Shown: in pieces, positions 11,120-20,123 of the stretch | Numbering within the stretch: position 1 is the first letter of the stretch | How the letters are laid out: each line of letters opens with the position of its first letter | DNA from: Tetrapisispora phaffii CBS 4417 | Taxonomy: Eukaryota > Ascomycota > Saccharomycetes > Saccharomycetales > Saccharomycetaceae | Assembly (NCBI RefSeq): GCF_000236905.1 | Contig: NC_016529.1 | Span: 186,001 to 250,000, forward strand | Length of the DNA: 64,000 nucleotides | Direction of reading: 5' to 3' | The notes under the pieces: generated by a model | The model's database searches: none | The model's input: only the letters and a program-made list of their open reading frames with translations | Told to the model about the DNA's origin: nothing | Translations under genes and position numbers: made by a program

Positions 11120-12229
11120 CTAATTAATATTATATGTAATTATTTCTATAATATCGTTTTTCAGCATGTGCTCCAACTTTTCATTTGCCTTTGTAATTAA
11201 TTTTATATCATGGACAATTCTTCTCAATTGAATATGTTTAGGAACTCTTTTTGATACTTTCCCGCTTGTTGTTAAATAAATATTGGCATCGCTGTCTAAT
11301 GTGTTATTATCATCATTTTTGGACACATTCATTATTGAAATTAAATTATCGAAAGCTCGTTTAATTAAGTTTCTTCTTTTCTTCTCAGCTTCTACGTGTT
11401 TCCATTTCTTAACTGTTTCGGTATCTTCTTTGATATGGAGGGGAACTTCTGAATCCGAGATTCTTAATTCAGGTAAATATAAATTACCAGGTGCGTAGAA
11501 AGGTTGGAGGACATCAGACTCTTTGAAATCCAGTTTATTTCTAGTTAAAATCTCTTCGAAGTCGGTTGATGTCTGCAAATTTTCCACTGGAACCTCCTGA
11601 GAAGTTTCAAAACTGGAATATTTTGCATAAATGTTATGAATTTTTGAATTTGTAGCAACAAATGTGTTCGGGGGGACTATGAAAGGAATCTCGTTTGGTC
11701 TAGTTATAATTGGTGATAATTCCAGACCAACATTTCTGTAATCATCGTGTGGCAAAGAAGGAGTATGGATATGAGATAAAGTAGTTAAAGCTGGCGAAAC
11801 GTGTGGTTCGCGAACCACATGGTGATTAAATGATGGTGGAGATGGGTTTGATGTCATTACGCTTTCTAAGAAATTTTCAATTGCAGATGATTCAATAGTA
11901 GTCAATAGAGCTGGGGTTTGAATATTTGTATTGCCATGATTTAAAATTTCTTTAATATGTAAGTCTAATGTTTCTTCATTTGCAATTGGAGTTTCAGGTA
12001 ATTTTGAATTGGAAGGAGGTTCGACCAGAGTTTCTTCTAGTGGTGGCACTTCGTTTCTGACTGGAGAAGCAATATTGTTAAATAGGTTATTATTAGCATT
12101 TTCGGCATCTAATGAAAATTCTTCTTTAAAGATATTATAAGCTGTATCGAAATCAATTCCTAAATCAAAATCGTCATCTTTATTAGTTGATCCATTAATC
12201 AATTCGAAGAAATTATTAGCAGTATGCAT
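11120..12229 (-). CDS. INO2: bHLH activator of phospholipid synthesis genes
   Basis: The 369-residue protein matches Ino2 (304 residues in S. cerevisiae), which pairs with Ino4 on CATGTGAAAT elements to switch on inositol and phospholipid genes. The start is the ATG at 12229 (MHTANNFFELING). The frame upstream of it begins only at a TTG and encodes AT-rich hydrophobic residues. The N-terminus is acidic, like the known Ino2 activation region. The C-terminal bHLH (about 273-350) has the basic part KHVEAEKKRR and first helix NLIKRAFDNLISIM. A loop of about 30 residues rich in Asn/Asp follows, then helix 2 HIQLRRIVHDIKLI. Position next to KIN agrees with YDR122W-YDR123C. CATGTG elements lie upstream, which suggests autoregulation. 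Confidence 0.85.
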   Translation of the reverse strand: MHTANNFFELINGSTNKDDDFDLGIDFDTAYNIFKEEFSLDAENANNNLFNNIASPVRNEVPPLEETLVEPPSNSKLPETPIANEETLDLHIKEILNHGNTNIQTPALLTTIESSAIENFLESVMTSNPSPPSFNHHVVREPHVSPALTTLSHIHTPSLPHDDYRNVGLELSPIITRPNEIPFIVPPNTFVATNSKIHNIYAKYSSFETSQEVPVENLQTSTDFEEILTRNKLDFKESDVLQPFYAPGNLYLPELRISDSEVPLHIKEDTETVKKWKHVEAEKKRRNLIKRAFDNLISIMNVSKNDDNNTLDSDANIYLTTSGKVSKRVPKHIQLRRIVHDIKLITKANEKLEHMLKNDIIEIITYNIN

Positions 12230-12630
12230 GTTTTTTTGTCTTAATTTTGCGAGTGATATAAATATATGTATATATATGTATATAAAAAGATTCAGTTGAT
12301 CTAATTTTTTGATGAATATGATTATAAAGATATACAAGAGGAAGAGTAATCACGATTGCATCGAGTGCGGATACAATAGAATTGCACTTCTTATATGTAC
12401 TATAGTTTGTGGCTGAAGTGGCTGAAGTGTCTATTAGAGGCTGTTGGTGTCTGTCAGTTGGTAACCTATGCTTCCCTTCAGTTACGTTTGGTAAGAAACA
12501 AGTATGTAAGGTTTGGGAAATATGTTATAAATTTTGCGAATAAAATAAAGATGAGATTAGTAGAATGAATCATATCATGGTATCAATTTTTCGCTGCAGC
12601 GAATAAATTGGTACTATTTTTTTTTGTCAG

Positions 12631-12640
12631 CATGTGATAA
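12631..12640 (+). promoter_or_regulatory. UASINO-like element CATGTGATAA
   Basis: It matches the Ino2/Ino4 element CATGTGAAAT at 8 of 10 positions, including the CATGTG E-box. It lies about 400 bp upstream of the INO2 start. Function is inferred. Confidence 0.45.
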
Positions 12641-12701
12641 TTTATTCATATTTTTCGATCTTGAATTATTTAGGACAAAAATGTAACGTGTGTATCAAGG
12701 G

Positions 12702-12876
12702 CGGGTAATAGTGCATGTGACAAATAAATAAATTAGAAAAGTGTTACAGCCGGGTAATGCAATGTTATCACTAAAATACTGTTTGTTATTTCCGGTGCTT
12801 ATTTCCGTTCCACGGAGGTAGACCTAATTCGCGACACGCGTAAGAGAAAACGCCCAATTATTCCAAACACGGGTAA
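12702..12876 (+). promoter_or_regulatory. Cluster of three CGGGTAA (Reb1-type) motifs with a CATGTG box
   Basis: CGGGTAA occurs at 12702-12708, 12751-12757 (full CCGGGTAA from 12750) and 12870-12876, all on the plus strand. A second CATGTG box lies at 12714-12719, followed by ACAA, so only partly matching UASINO. The group sits about 470-650 bp upstream of INO2. Confidence 0.45.
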
Positions 12877-14239
12877 ACGCGAAAAACGGATAAGCTCAAA
12901 TGAGTTACACCGGATCGGAAGACATGGAAGAAGGGAGGCTGGAACCACCTTCTAGGACAACACTACCATTTGCACAACACGACAAGTAATGATGATAACT
13001 ACACCACCCCGCCTTAACAGCTATCTATTGTTGTATGTATGTACGTCAAGATGATCGATTGATTGCATTCGCTGAAAGGCTGCCAACAATTGACTCGTTT
13101 TCTAATCAGACTATTGCAATGAACACTACAAAACCCTCTCATTAGAGGAGCTAAAGAATTGCATATCTTATAATGTGTTTTTGAAGCAATCGAAAAAGCG
13201 ACTACGACCAAACCCACTGGACAGCACAGTAGAAAAACAACGAATGACTTCTTAATTGTTAAGTTACACACTAAACTATCATTCAGAGCAATGGATGATA
13301 CCTGTGTTTTTTCAATTTTTCTTTTCCTTGTACGTCCACACACTGTTTTTTTCAAACCCTCTCTTACGAAAAAGTTCGTCATAGTTATGAAAAATTTTCA
13401 TTGTACTCTTTTTGCTTAACCAAGTAAGAGACAGAGAGATAGAGAGGGCTAGCAGGGAATAAAATGAGGATACCTAGTTTCATATTAGTGTGGACCCCCC
13501 ATCTTATCAATGCTAAAGACTAGAAGATACTTTTATTTGTACCGTGAATGCAGATACTGATCAGATGCAACTATCTGTCAATGTTTGAATTCACAGTTCA
13601 TGAATCAACCAAGTTGGGTTAACTTTTCTTCACCATTCCTATCTGTGTTCGAAATTTGACTCGTTCCCAAACATATTATCAACTCGTCTAATAATATGTA
13701 ATAGTTTAATTGGTTTTTCATTACGAAATGACTGTTAATCTCATTCCACATTTCCATGACATGCTCGGCTGTACGCTCTCTGTCTCTTACTCACTCTTGT
13801 TTCTTTTGCTCTCGCGCAGTTCTCGACCTGAGACATTTCTTATCTTACATTCTTTTCAAGACTGGAAACTTTTAACTTTTCGAAAAAATACTCGAGAGAT
13901 AGAATAGATTTCCAATAACTGAAAACTGTTCCCAGATTTAATTCAAATTTTTTATATAAATATAGTATGAGAATTCCTGTATTCTTACAAGATTAAGATT
14001 CTACTTTATAAAGGATTCCACATATTGTATATGTTACACATTTTAAATTTAAACATTACAGAAGCCTAAGCAATAAAACCTAAATAATAAAGATCTCTTT
14101 TATATATATGTATTCTTTTCGTTTGCTCTCTCTTGTTTCTTAATGTTTAATTTATAATAATACTAGTAAAAAAAGCCAATCTAAGAATCAACGACAAATA
14201 GTCATAGATTCAACTTATAGCATTTTGTTATTTCACACT

Positions 14240-15859
14240 ATGTCTTCTTTAAATCAATATGAAATGGATATAGAAAAAAGACCGGAGAAATCAGAGGCTC
14301 ATTATCTTAAGTCTCTCTCTTCAAAGAATTCAAACGAAGATCTGATACATCGTCATGTGCATTCTTTAACTGATGATGATTCATCATCTATTGAGATCGC
14401 CAACGATGTTTTCGAAACAAAATTGTCATGGTACAACCGATTCATCGGTGGTCTAAATGCTGAAACACACGGTATCGAACCTATTCCAGACGAGATGAGA
14501 AACGACACCTCATTATTGAACGCTGCATCAATGTGGTTCTCGGCTAATATGGTCTTACCAGCTTATGCGTTGGGTGCATTAGGTCCATTAGTCTTTGGTT
14601 TGAATTTTGGGACTTCAGTTTTGGTGATTATATTCTTTAATATGTTGGGTTTACTTTCGGTTGCATACTTTTCCTTATTCGGTATTGAGTTGGGTTTAAG
14701 ACAAATGGTCTTGTCTCGTTATTTATTGGGAAACGTCACCGCTAGAATATTTGCTACTATTAACACCATTGCTTGTGTCGGTTGGGGGATTGTTAACACT
14801 GTCGCGGCTGCACAATTGTTAAACTTGGTTAATTCCGGTTCAGGTCACAATTTACCTTTATGGGCGGGTTGTCTATTGATCATCGCAATCACTTTAATCG
14901 TTACTTTCTTTGGTTACAAAGTCATTCACACTTACGAAAAATGGTCATGGGTTCCAAACTTCGCCATTTTCTTAGTTATCCTTGCGAGATTAGCCAGATC
15001 TGGTCATTTCGTTAACACCGAATGGGGTAGTGGTGCCACAGTTGCAGGTTCTGTTTTATCATTTGGTTGTTCTGTTTTTGGTTTTGCTGCAGGCTGGACT
15101 ACTTATGCCTCTGATTACACTGTCTACATGCCAAGAGATTTGAACAAGTACAAGATTTTCTTCGCATTAGTTGGTGGTTTAGCTTTCCCATTGTATTTCA
15201 CTATGATGTTAGGTGCAGCAAGTGCTGCTGCCGCCGTCAATTACACTCCATGGGCAGATTTATACAATTCTAACGGTATGGGTGGTGTTGCTTACGGTAT
15301 CTTAGTCACTGATTCTTTGCATGGTTTTGGTCAATTCTGTTGTGTTTTGTTGGCTTTGTCCACTATCTCTAACAACGTTCCAAACATGTACACTGTTGCT
15401 TTATCTGTTCAAGCTGTTTGGGAACCATTTGCCAAAGTTCCAAGAATTGTATGGACGTTACTTGCTAATGGTTTCACTTTAGCTATTGCTATCCCATGTT
15501 GTTACTACTTCGCTACTTTCATGCAATACTTTATGGATGCGATTGGTTATTATCTATCGATTTACATTGCTATTGGTTTATCTGAACATTTGATATGGAG
15601 AAAGAATAATTACAGAAGCTATATTGTTGAGGATTGGGACAATTGGTCTAAGCTTCCTATTGGTATTGCTGGTACTTCTGCTCTAATCGTTGGTCTATTT
15701 GGCGTAGCTCTAGGTATGGTTCAATCTTATTGGGCTGGTGAAATCGGTAGATTAATCGGTGAATACGGTGGGGATATAGGTTTCGAATTGGGTTTAAGTT
15801 GGTCATTTATTGTTTACAATATAGTTAGACCATTGGAATTGAAATACTACGGACGTTAG
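14240..15859 (+). CDS. FCY2: Purine-cytosine permease, FCY2 family
   Basis: The 539-residue membrane protein belongs to the NCS1 nucleobase transporter family. Fcy2 imports adenine, guanine, hypoxanthine and cytosine with protons across the plasma membrane. I took the ATG at 14240 (MSSLNQYEMD); the frame reaches a TTG five codons earlier. A hydrophilic N-terminus of about 75 residues leads into the conserved segment RFIGGLNAETHGIEPIPDEM. About 12 hydrophobic segments follow, including SFGCSVFGFAAGWTTYASDY in the substrate-site region. Length fits the family (Fcy2 is 533). S. cerevisiae has three related genes near CEM1 (FCY2, FCY21, FCY22), and only one is seen here, so which of them it equals is unclear. 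Codon use is biased toward preferred yeast codons, which suggests good expression. Confidence 0.88.
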   Translation: MSSLNQYEMDIEKRPEKSEAHYLKSLSSKNSNEDLIHRHVHSLTDDDSSSIEIANDVFETKLSWYNRFIGGLNAETHGIEPIPDEMRNDTSLLNAASMWFSANMVLPAYALGALGPLVFGLNFGTSVLVIIFFNMLGLLSVAYFSLFGIELGLRQMVLSRYLLGNVTARIFATINTIACVGWGIVNTVAAAQLLNLVNSGSGHNLPLWAGCLLIIAITLIVTFFGYKVIHTYEKWSWVPNFAIFLVILARLARSGHFVNTEWGSGATVAGSVLSFGCSVFGFAAGWTTYASDYTVYMPRDLNKYKIFFALVGGLAFPLYFTMMLGAASAAAAVNYTPWADLYNSNGMGGVAYGILVTDSLHGFGQFCCVLLALSTISNNVPNMYTVALSVQAVWEPFAKVPRIVWTLLANGFTLAIAIPCCYYFATFMQYFMDAIGYYLSIYIAIGLSEHLIWRKNNYRSYIVEDWDNWSKLPIGIAGTSALIVGLFGVALGMVQSYWAGEIGRLIGEYGGDIGFELGLSWSFIVYNIVRPLELKYYGR

Positions 15860-16073
15860 ATAAATGTCAATTTTAATTTCTGCATGTTAGATACTATTAT
15901 ATCTATTTAAAAATTACTAAGAAAATCTCTTGCATACTTGAATTGAAAAGAAATGATACATTTTTCAACTGTATAAACTTCTATATAATTCAATAAAAAT
16001 TCAACTTTATTATATTCATGAGTCGTGATTTTGTCATACCTTAATTCATAATGTTACAAACTTACGTGATGTC

Positions 16074-17399
16074 CTATATATATTTTTGGAAGAGTAAGGA
16101 TGTGTTAATTCCTCCAAATCCAAAACTATTACATATCGCAGATTGTAAACTATGCGAAAGTTTGGGTTTGTTAACAACAAACTCTATACCGTTACTGATC
16201 TCTTGAAGTTCTGGATCAAGTTCTTCAAGATTTAAAGTATGTGGAATTATATTTTCTTGTAAAGTTTTTATGGTGAATATGCTTTCAATTGCTCCGGCTG
16301 CCCCTAATAAATGCCCCATGGCACCTTTATTACTAGAGACATATAGATTTCTATTATTTGGTTTTCTATATGTTTTTAAGGAGTTGCCAATAGCTCTTAC
16401 CTCGGCTATGTCTCCCAATTTAGTTGAGGTGGCATGAGCATTTACATAATCGACACTATCCACGGAATTACCAACTGACATTTTGATTGCTCTTGAAGCG
16501 CCATCACCAAGCGGAGAAGGAGACGTTATATGATATGCATCACAGCTAATCCCATAACCTTTAATTTCGCAATAAATCTTAGCATTTCTCTTCAATGCAC
16601 TTTCTAAGGACTCCAAAACTAGTATTCCCGCACCTTCTCCCAAAACAAATCCTGATCTGTTTTTGTCGAATGGTCTTGAAATACCATCTGTTGTTATGCT
16701 CATAGCTCGAATAAAACCAGCAAGGGACAATGGGTGTATAGAAGCCTCACTAGCGCCAGCAACACAGATATCTTGCATTCCCAATCTTATGAAATTGTAC
16801 GCATCACCAATACTGTTATTTCCTGTTGCACATGCTGTTGATACTGAATGGCAAGGACCTCTTAGATTGAATTTAATCGCAACGTTACCTGCAGCCATAT
16901 TTGTCAATATTTTAGGCACGAACAATGGATTGTATTTTTTTTTATTTCCATTGAGTTGTAACGAAGTGTTATATAGTTCGTCAATCGATACAATTCCTGA
17001 GCCAATTACACACCCAAAATGGTCTAAGTCACATTTAGACTCGTCTATCTTAATTGTATTATCATTCCCACTTATTTGAGCATCTTTCCACAACAAATCC
17101 GCGTCTTGAAGAGCCTCATATGTCGCAATTGTTGCAAACTTAGAGAATTTTGCTAACCTTCTGTTATCTTGATCAGTAAACAAAAATTTAAACTGAGTCT
17201 CATCTAATTGCACTGGTGCTACTGATACGGTATCTGGGATACTTTTACTAAACTGTTTATACGCCGATTCGTAATTTGGTAAATTCTTTATATTTGTTAT
17301 TCCCGAATTTGAATTAAGTAGATTGGACCATGATTGTCTTACTGAAGTACCCAGTGGAGTGATACAACCTAACCCTGTCACTACCACCCGTTTTGACAT
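16074..17399 (-). CDS. CEM1: Mitochondrial beta-ketoacyl-ACP synthase
   Basis: The 441-residue condensing enzyme (KAS II/FabF type) elongates acyl-ACP in mitochondrial type II fatty acid synthesis, the source of octanoyl-ACP for lipoic acid. The catalytic set is intact: Cys190 in VSTACATG, His322 in NAHATSTKLGD, Lys358 and His363 in NKGAMGHLLGAAGA. The glycine-rich C-terminal motif SFGFGGINTSLLF is also present. Length matches Cem1 (442). As in S. cerevisiae the protein begins close to the enzyme fold (MSKRVVVTGLGCITPLGT) with no long cleavable presequence. It is convergent with the permease gene and adjacent to the glycerol-3-phosphatase gene, as in YER060W-YER062C. Confidence 0.93.
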   Translation of the reverse strand: MSKRVVVTGLGCITPLGTSVRQSWSNLLNSNSGITNIKNLPNYESAYKQFSKSIPDTVSVAPVQLDETQFKFLFTDQDNRRLAKFSKFATIATYEALQDADLLWKDAQISGNDNTIKIDESKCDLDHFGCVIGSGIVSIDELYNTSLQLNGNKKKYNPLFVPKILTNMAAGNVAIKFNLRGPCHSVSTACATGNNSIGDAYNFIRLGMQDICVAGASEASIHPLSLAGFIRAMSITTDGISRPFDKNRSGFVLGEGAGILVLESLESALKRNAKIYCEIKGYGISCDAYHITSPSPLGDGASRAIKMSVGNSVDSVDYVNAHATSTKLGDIAEVRAIGNSLKTYRKPNNRNLYVSSNKGAMGHLLGAAGAIESIFTIKTLQENIIPHTLNLEELDPELQEISNGIEFVVNKPKLSHSLQSAICNSFGFGGINTSLLFQKYI

Positions 17400-17662
17400 A
17401 ATGCTTGTTCATGGTATATTGCTGCAAACAGTTTAAGATGAACGATTAGCATGACTCCTGCAAAAAACTACTCTCTTTTATAGTAATGTTCGATGAGCTA
17501 AGTATATTTTTCAGACATGCAAGCATAAAAGACACAGCCATACAAAAGAAGGAAAACCTGCAGTGGCCACAGGTTGCTACAACTATTAGAAAATGGTTAG
17601 TTAATTTATTTTAGGAACACTATATATGTGTATGTATGTAGGCTATTAATTAATTAATTGAA

Positions 17663-18397
17663 TTACCAATTTTTCATGTCATCCTTAATGTATAACACAT
17701 CATTGAAGAAGAACTCCACGGTGTCGGTGGTTGGGTCGTATTCGCCGATTTCTACATTAGAATAGTCCTTGATGACCATATCACAGCCAAATTCAATCAA
17801 TTTTTCTACTGGATAAGTAGTAGCCAAACCGATCACTTTGCAACCAGCAGCTGTACCAGCGGTGGCACCTGCAGGAGCATCTTCAAAGACAACGACTTTA
17901 GCGTCCTTATTTTCCGGTGGGTAGCCTAAACCGGTTCTGCCTCTGATATATGGTTCCGGATGTGGCTTACCATTATGCACATCATTTGCAGTGATGAAAT
18001 AGTGCGGTCTTTCGATCCCTAAAATCTTGAACCATTTTCTTGCCATCTCGAAAGTACCTGAGGTAGCAACAGCCCATTTCTCCTTTGGTAAAGCATTTAA
18101 CTTTTCACAGAGCTTAACCGACCCTATGACCTCAATGGCATGACTGCCAAAACGATCTGGAATTTCACTCTCTAGAGTATTGACGTATTCTCTTGATGCA
18201 AAGTCTCTTGCAAACTTGCTGATGACATCAAATGTTCTCATACCGTGCGAATTTGCAATAACATACTCAGCATCGAAATAAGGCTTGTCCTTACCGAATT
18301 CCCTCCAAAATGCAGCAATAGCAGGTTGAGAAATGATAATTGTGCCGTCCACGTCGAACAGAGCAGCGTTTAATTTAACTTTATATTGTTGTGTCAT
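17663..18397 (-). CDS. GPP1: Glycerol-3-phosphate phosphatase (GPP1/GPP2)
   Basis: The 244-residue HAD-superfamily enzyme removes phosphate from glycerol-3-phosphate, the last step of glycerol synthesis in osmotic and redox balance. Visible motifs: FDVDGTI with nucleophile Asp15 and acid/base Asp17, ATSGT (about 111-115), Lys144 in NGKPHPEPY and the metal-binding FEDAPAG with Glu172/Asp173. S. cerevisiae has two copies of 250 residues (GPP1/RHR2 at YIL053W and GPP2/HOR2 at YER062C). Both lie in the sister regions matched here, so this locus could be either; the symbol is a choice between the two. Codon use is highly biased, as expected for an abundant enzyme. Confidence 0.92.
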   Translation of the reverse strand: MTQQYKVKLNAALFDVDGTIIISQPAIAAFWREFGKDKPYFDAEYVIANSHGMRTFDVISKFARDFASREYVNTLESEIPDRFGSHAIEVIGSVKLCEKLNALPKEKWAVATSGTFEMARKWFKILGIERPHYFITANDVHNGKPHPEPYIRGRTGLGYPPENKDAKVVVFEDAPAGATAGTAAGCKVIGLATTYPVEKLIEFGCDMVIKDYSNVEIGEYDPTTDTVEFFFNDVLYIKDDMKNW

Positions 18398-18885
18398 TGT
18401 AAGATACGATGTAGAGATATCACAACAAGTTTATGATTTTGTGGGTAGCAAGACTAGAATGAAAGGAATAGGGAAGGGCAGCGTTAACTGATATATGCCC
18501 TGCTTATATATATATCTGTGTGTGGGTATGCATGCGTGTATAAACATCAAGTATGCATAAAATATCTCATAGTAGCGGAATAGATTCCAGTGGAGACGCA
18601 GCAGAATGATTCGAATCATCCCAGCAACCACAATTCGAAACTGTTCCATGCAGTGGTATTGGCAATTTAGCCGTCACCACCAGCACTACCACCGCCATGG
18701 CAGTTGGCCGTTAAAGGTATGTCTCTCTATTCGACCTCTTCAGAAAACCATTAGTGATGTTGGTGAACAATTAATTATACGAAAAGTCTAATTGTTGTGC
18801 TTGCGTGGTTGATGGCAGTGACTGTGTGGGTGAGTGTTTTCCATGCCCGAGTGCTATCTATCCCTGTTCTGGTCGGTTGGCTCGT

Positions 18886-18911
18886 GGGGCGGCAGGGAGG
18901 GGCAGGCGGGG
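18886..18911 (+). other. G-quadruplex motif beside the assembly gap
   Basis: Four G runs (4, 3, 4 and 4 bases) are separated by loops of 5, 1 and 5 bases, matching the standard G3+N1-7 pattern on the plus strand. More G runs follow the gap (19131-19134, a run of seven near 19158-19164, GGG near 19173 and GGGG near 19183). Folding is inferred. Confidence 0.6.
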
Positions 18912-18980
18912 AGTTCGTGAGGGAGAAGGTGGCCACGCTGCGCTGCCACTGCTTACAACGGGCAGCGTGCGTGGTTGTGA

Positions 18981-19130
18981 NNNNNNNNNNNNNNNNNNNN
19001 NNNNNNNNNNNNNNNNNNNNNNNNNNNNNNNNNNNNNNNNNNNNNNNNNNNNNNNNNNNNNNNNNNNNNNNNNNNNNNNNNNNNNNNNNNNNNNNNNNNN
19101 NNNNNNNNNNNNNNNNNNNNNNNNNNNNNN
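18981..19130. other. Assembly gap, 150 N
   Basis: A run of exactly 150 undetermined bases, flanked on both sides by G-rich, GC-rich DNA. The true length is unknown. The flanks suggest a stretch that was hard to sequence or assemble. Confidence 0.98.
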
Positions 19131-19208
19131 GGGGTGCGTGGATGCGGGCTCGCGCGCGGGGGGGCCCGATGTGGGAGCGCAAGGGGCGGCTGTTACCCCG
19201 TTCTTGGT

Positions 19209-19243
19209 CACGTGCGCCATTTGTTGTCACGTGCGTTCACGTG
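19209..19243 (+). promoter_or_regulatory. Three CACGTG E-boxes within 35 bp
   Basis: CACGTG occurs at 19209-19214, 19228-19233 and 19238-19243, each preceded by T (TCACGTG). The palindromic core is bound by Cbf1, Pho4, Tye7 or other bHLH factors. TCACGTG favours Cbf1. The cluster lies about 190-220 bp upstream of THO1 and about 0.8 kb from GPP. Confidence 0.6.
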
Positions 19244-19430
19244 ACCGGTGGTCGGTTTTTCCGAATATGTGAAATTTCCTATTTGGTGAGACTGCACGGT
19301 TTTTGAAATTAATATATAACAATAACAAATGCATACGTATATATTTGCATATTGCTAGAGCAGTCTTGTTGGGTGCTTGCGTCTTTTCCACTGGCCACGA
19401 TCACCAACCCAGGACTGACTTGAAACAACC

Positions 19431-20123
19431 ATGACATATAAGAAACTTACAAACGTGCAATTGAAGGAACTGTTGGCGGAAAGGGGTTTGCCGGTTGCCG
19501 GTTTGAAGAACGAGCTGGTTGAAAGGTTAGAGAAGGATGATGTTGAAAAAGCCACTAATGAGTCCGACGATGAATCGTCTCCATTAGCATCCAACGTCGA
19601 GCCTGCCGCCAAGGTTGAAGAACAGCCAGCAGATGCTCAAGAGCCTGCTGTCGCTGCCGAGGCTGCTGCTGATGTTGAAGTTGAAGCAGAGGCTGCTGCT
19701 GCAACCGAGACTGCGACGGAGGAAGCTAGCGATGTTGTCGCTGCTAAGGATACAGCTGCAGTGGCTGAAAAAGTGTTGTCTCCTGAGGAAATCAAAACTA
19801 TGGCTTTGGACTTCTTGAATAAGAAGTTACATCGTGTTAAGAAATTCTCCCAGGACGCACAAGATATCGAAGACATCGAAAAATTAATAAACAGAGTTGA
19901 AAGGTTCGGTGTCGACTTACATACTAATCTAGCCAAGGAACTAGGTTTGGTGAAAGAAGAGAAAAAACAGCCAAACGAGAACAACAGAAACAGAAACAAC
20001 AATCCACGTAGAAAGAACAACAACGGCAATAGAGTAAATAAGTCTAGAGGTGGCAATTCCAGCAATAGAAGAAGAAATTTCAATGATTCATATAGAAGAA
20101 GAAATAACGTTCCAAACTATTAA
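19431..20123 (+). CDS. THO1: SAP-domain RNA/DNA-binding protein of mRNP assembly
   Basis: The 230-residue protein matches Tho1 (218 residues), a nuclear nucleic-acid-binding protein that is recruited to transcripts and suppresses THO-complex defects. The SAP motif lies at about 3-37 (LTNVQLKELLAERGLPVAG then a second helix). An Ala/Glu-rich linker (about 60-115) follows. A conserved helical region at about 118-165 starts with EEIKTMALDFLNKKLHRVKK. The tail (175-230) is basic and Asn/Arg-rich with an RGG-like element, suited to RNA contact. Base composition is less AT-rich than the neighbours, partly because of the Ala codons. Divergent from GPP, as YER063W is from YER062C. Confidence 0.9.
   Translation: MTYKKLTNVQLKELLAERGLPVAGLKNELVERLEKDDVEKATNESDDESSPLASNVEPAAKVEEQPADAQEPAVAAEAAADVEVEAEAAAATETATEEASDVVAAKDTAAVAEKVLSPEEIKTMALDFLNKKLHRVKKFSQDAQDIEDIEKLINRVERFGVDLHTNLAKELGLVKEEKKQPNENNRNRNNNPRRKNNNGNRVNKSRGGNSSNRRRNFNDSYRRRNNVPNY

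Larger units (their letters stand above)
12230..14239. other. INO2/FCY2 divergent intergenic region, 2.0 kb, probable synteny junction
   Basis: This holds the promoters of INO2 and the purine permease. I see no convincing gene: a 122-codon minus-strand frame at 13014-13382 has no recognisable motif. The INO2-proximal 0.7 kb carries CATGTG boxes, three CGGGTAA motifs and one ACGCGT (12836-12841). The permease side has tracts of CTCT and GAGA repeats near 13430-13440 and 13775-13815. Genes left and right belong to different conserved synteny blocks, so an old rearrangement probably lies here. Confidence 0.55.
18398..19430. other. GC-rich divergent GPP/THO1 intergenic region with assembly gap
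   Basis: The GPP-proximal part has a TATA-type stretch (18507-18516). From about 18840 the base composition changes sharply. By count 92 of 140 known bases are G or C at 18841-18980, 55 of 70 at 19131-19200 and 87 of 130 at 19131-19260, while the window is otherwise AT-rich. Open frames through here exist only because runs of N contain no stops. No gene is supported. Confidence 0.7.

Noticed and set aside
13014..13382. 122-codon minus-strand frame between INO2 and FCY2
   Set aside because: No motif, no recognisable homologue, and its composition fits translated intergenic DNA.
18775..19306. Several 120-170 codon frames across the gap on both strands
   Set aside because: They stay open only because N codons cannot contain stops, and the flanking residues show no homology.
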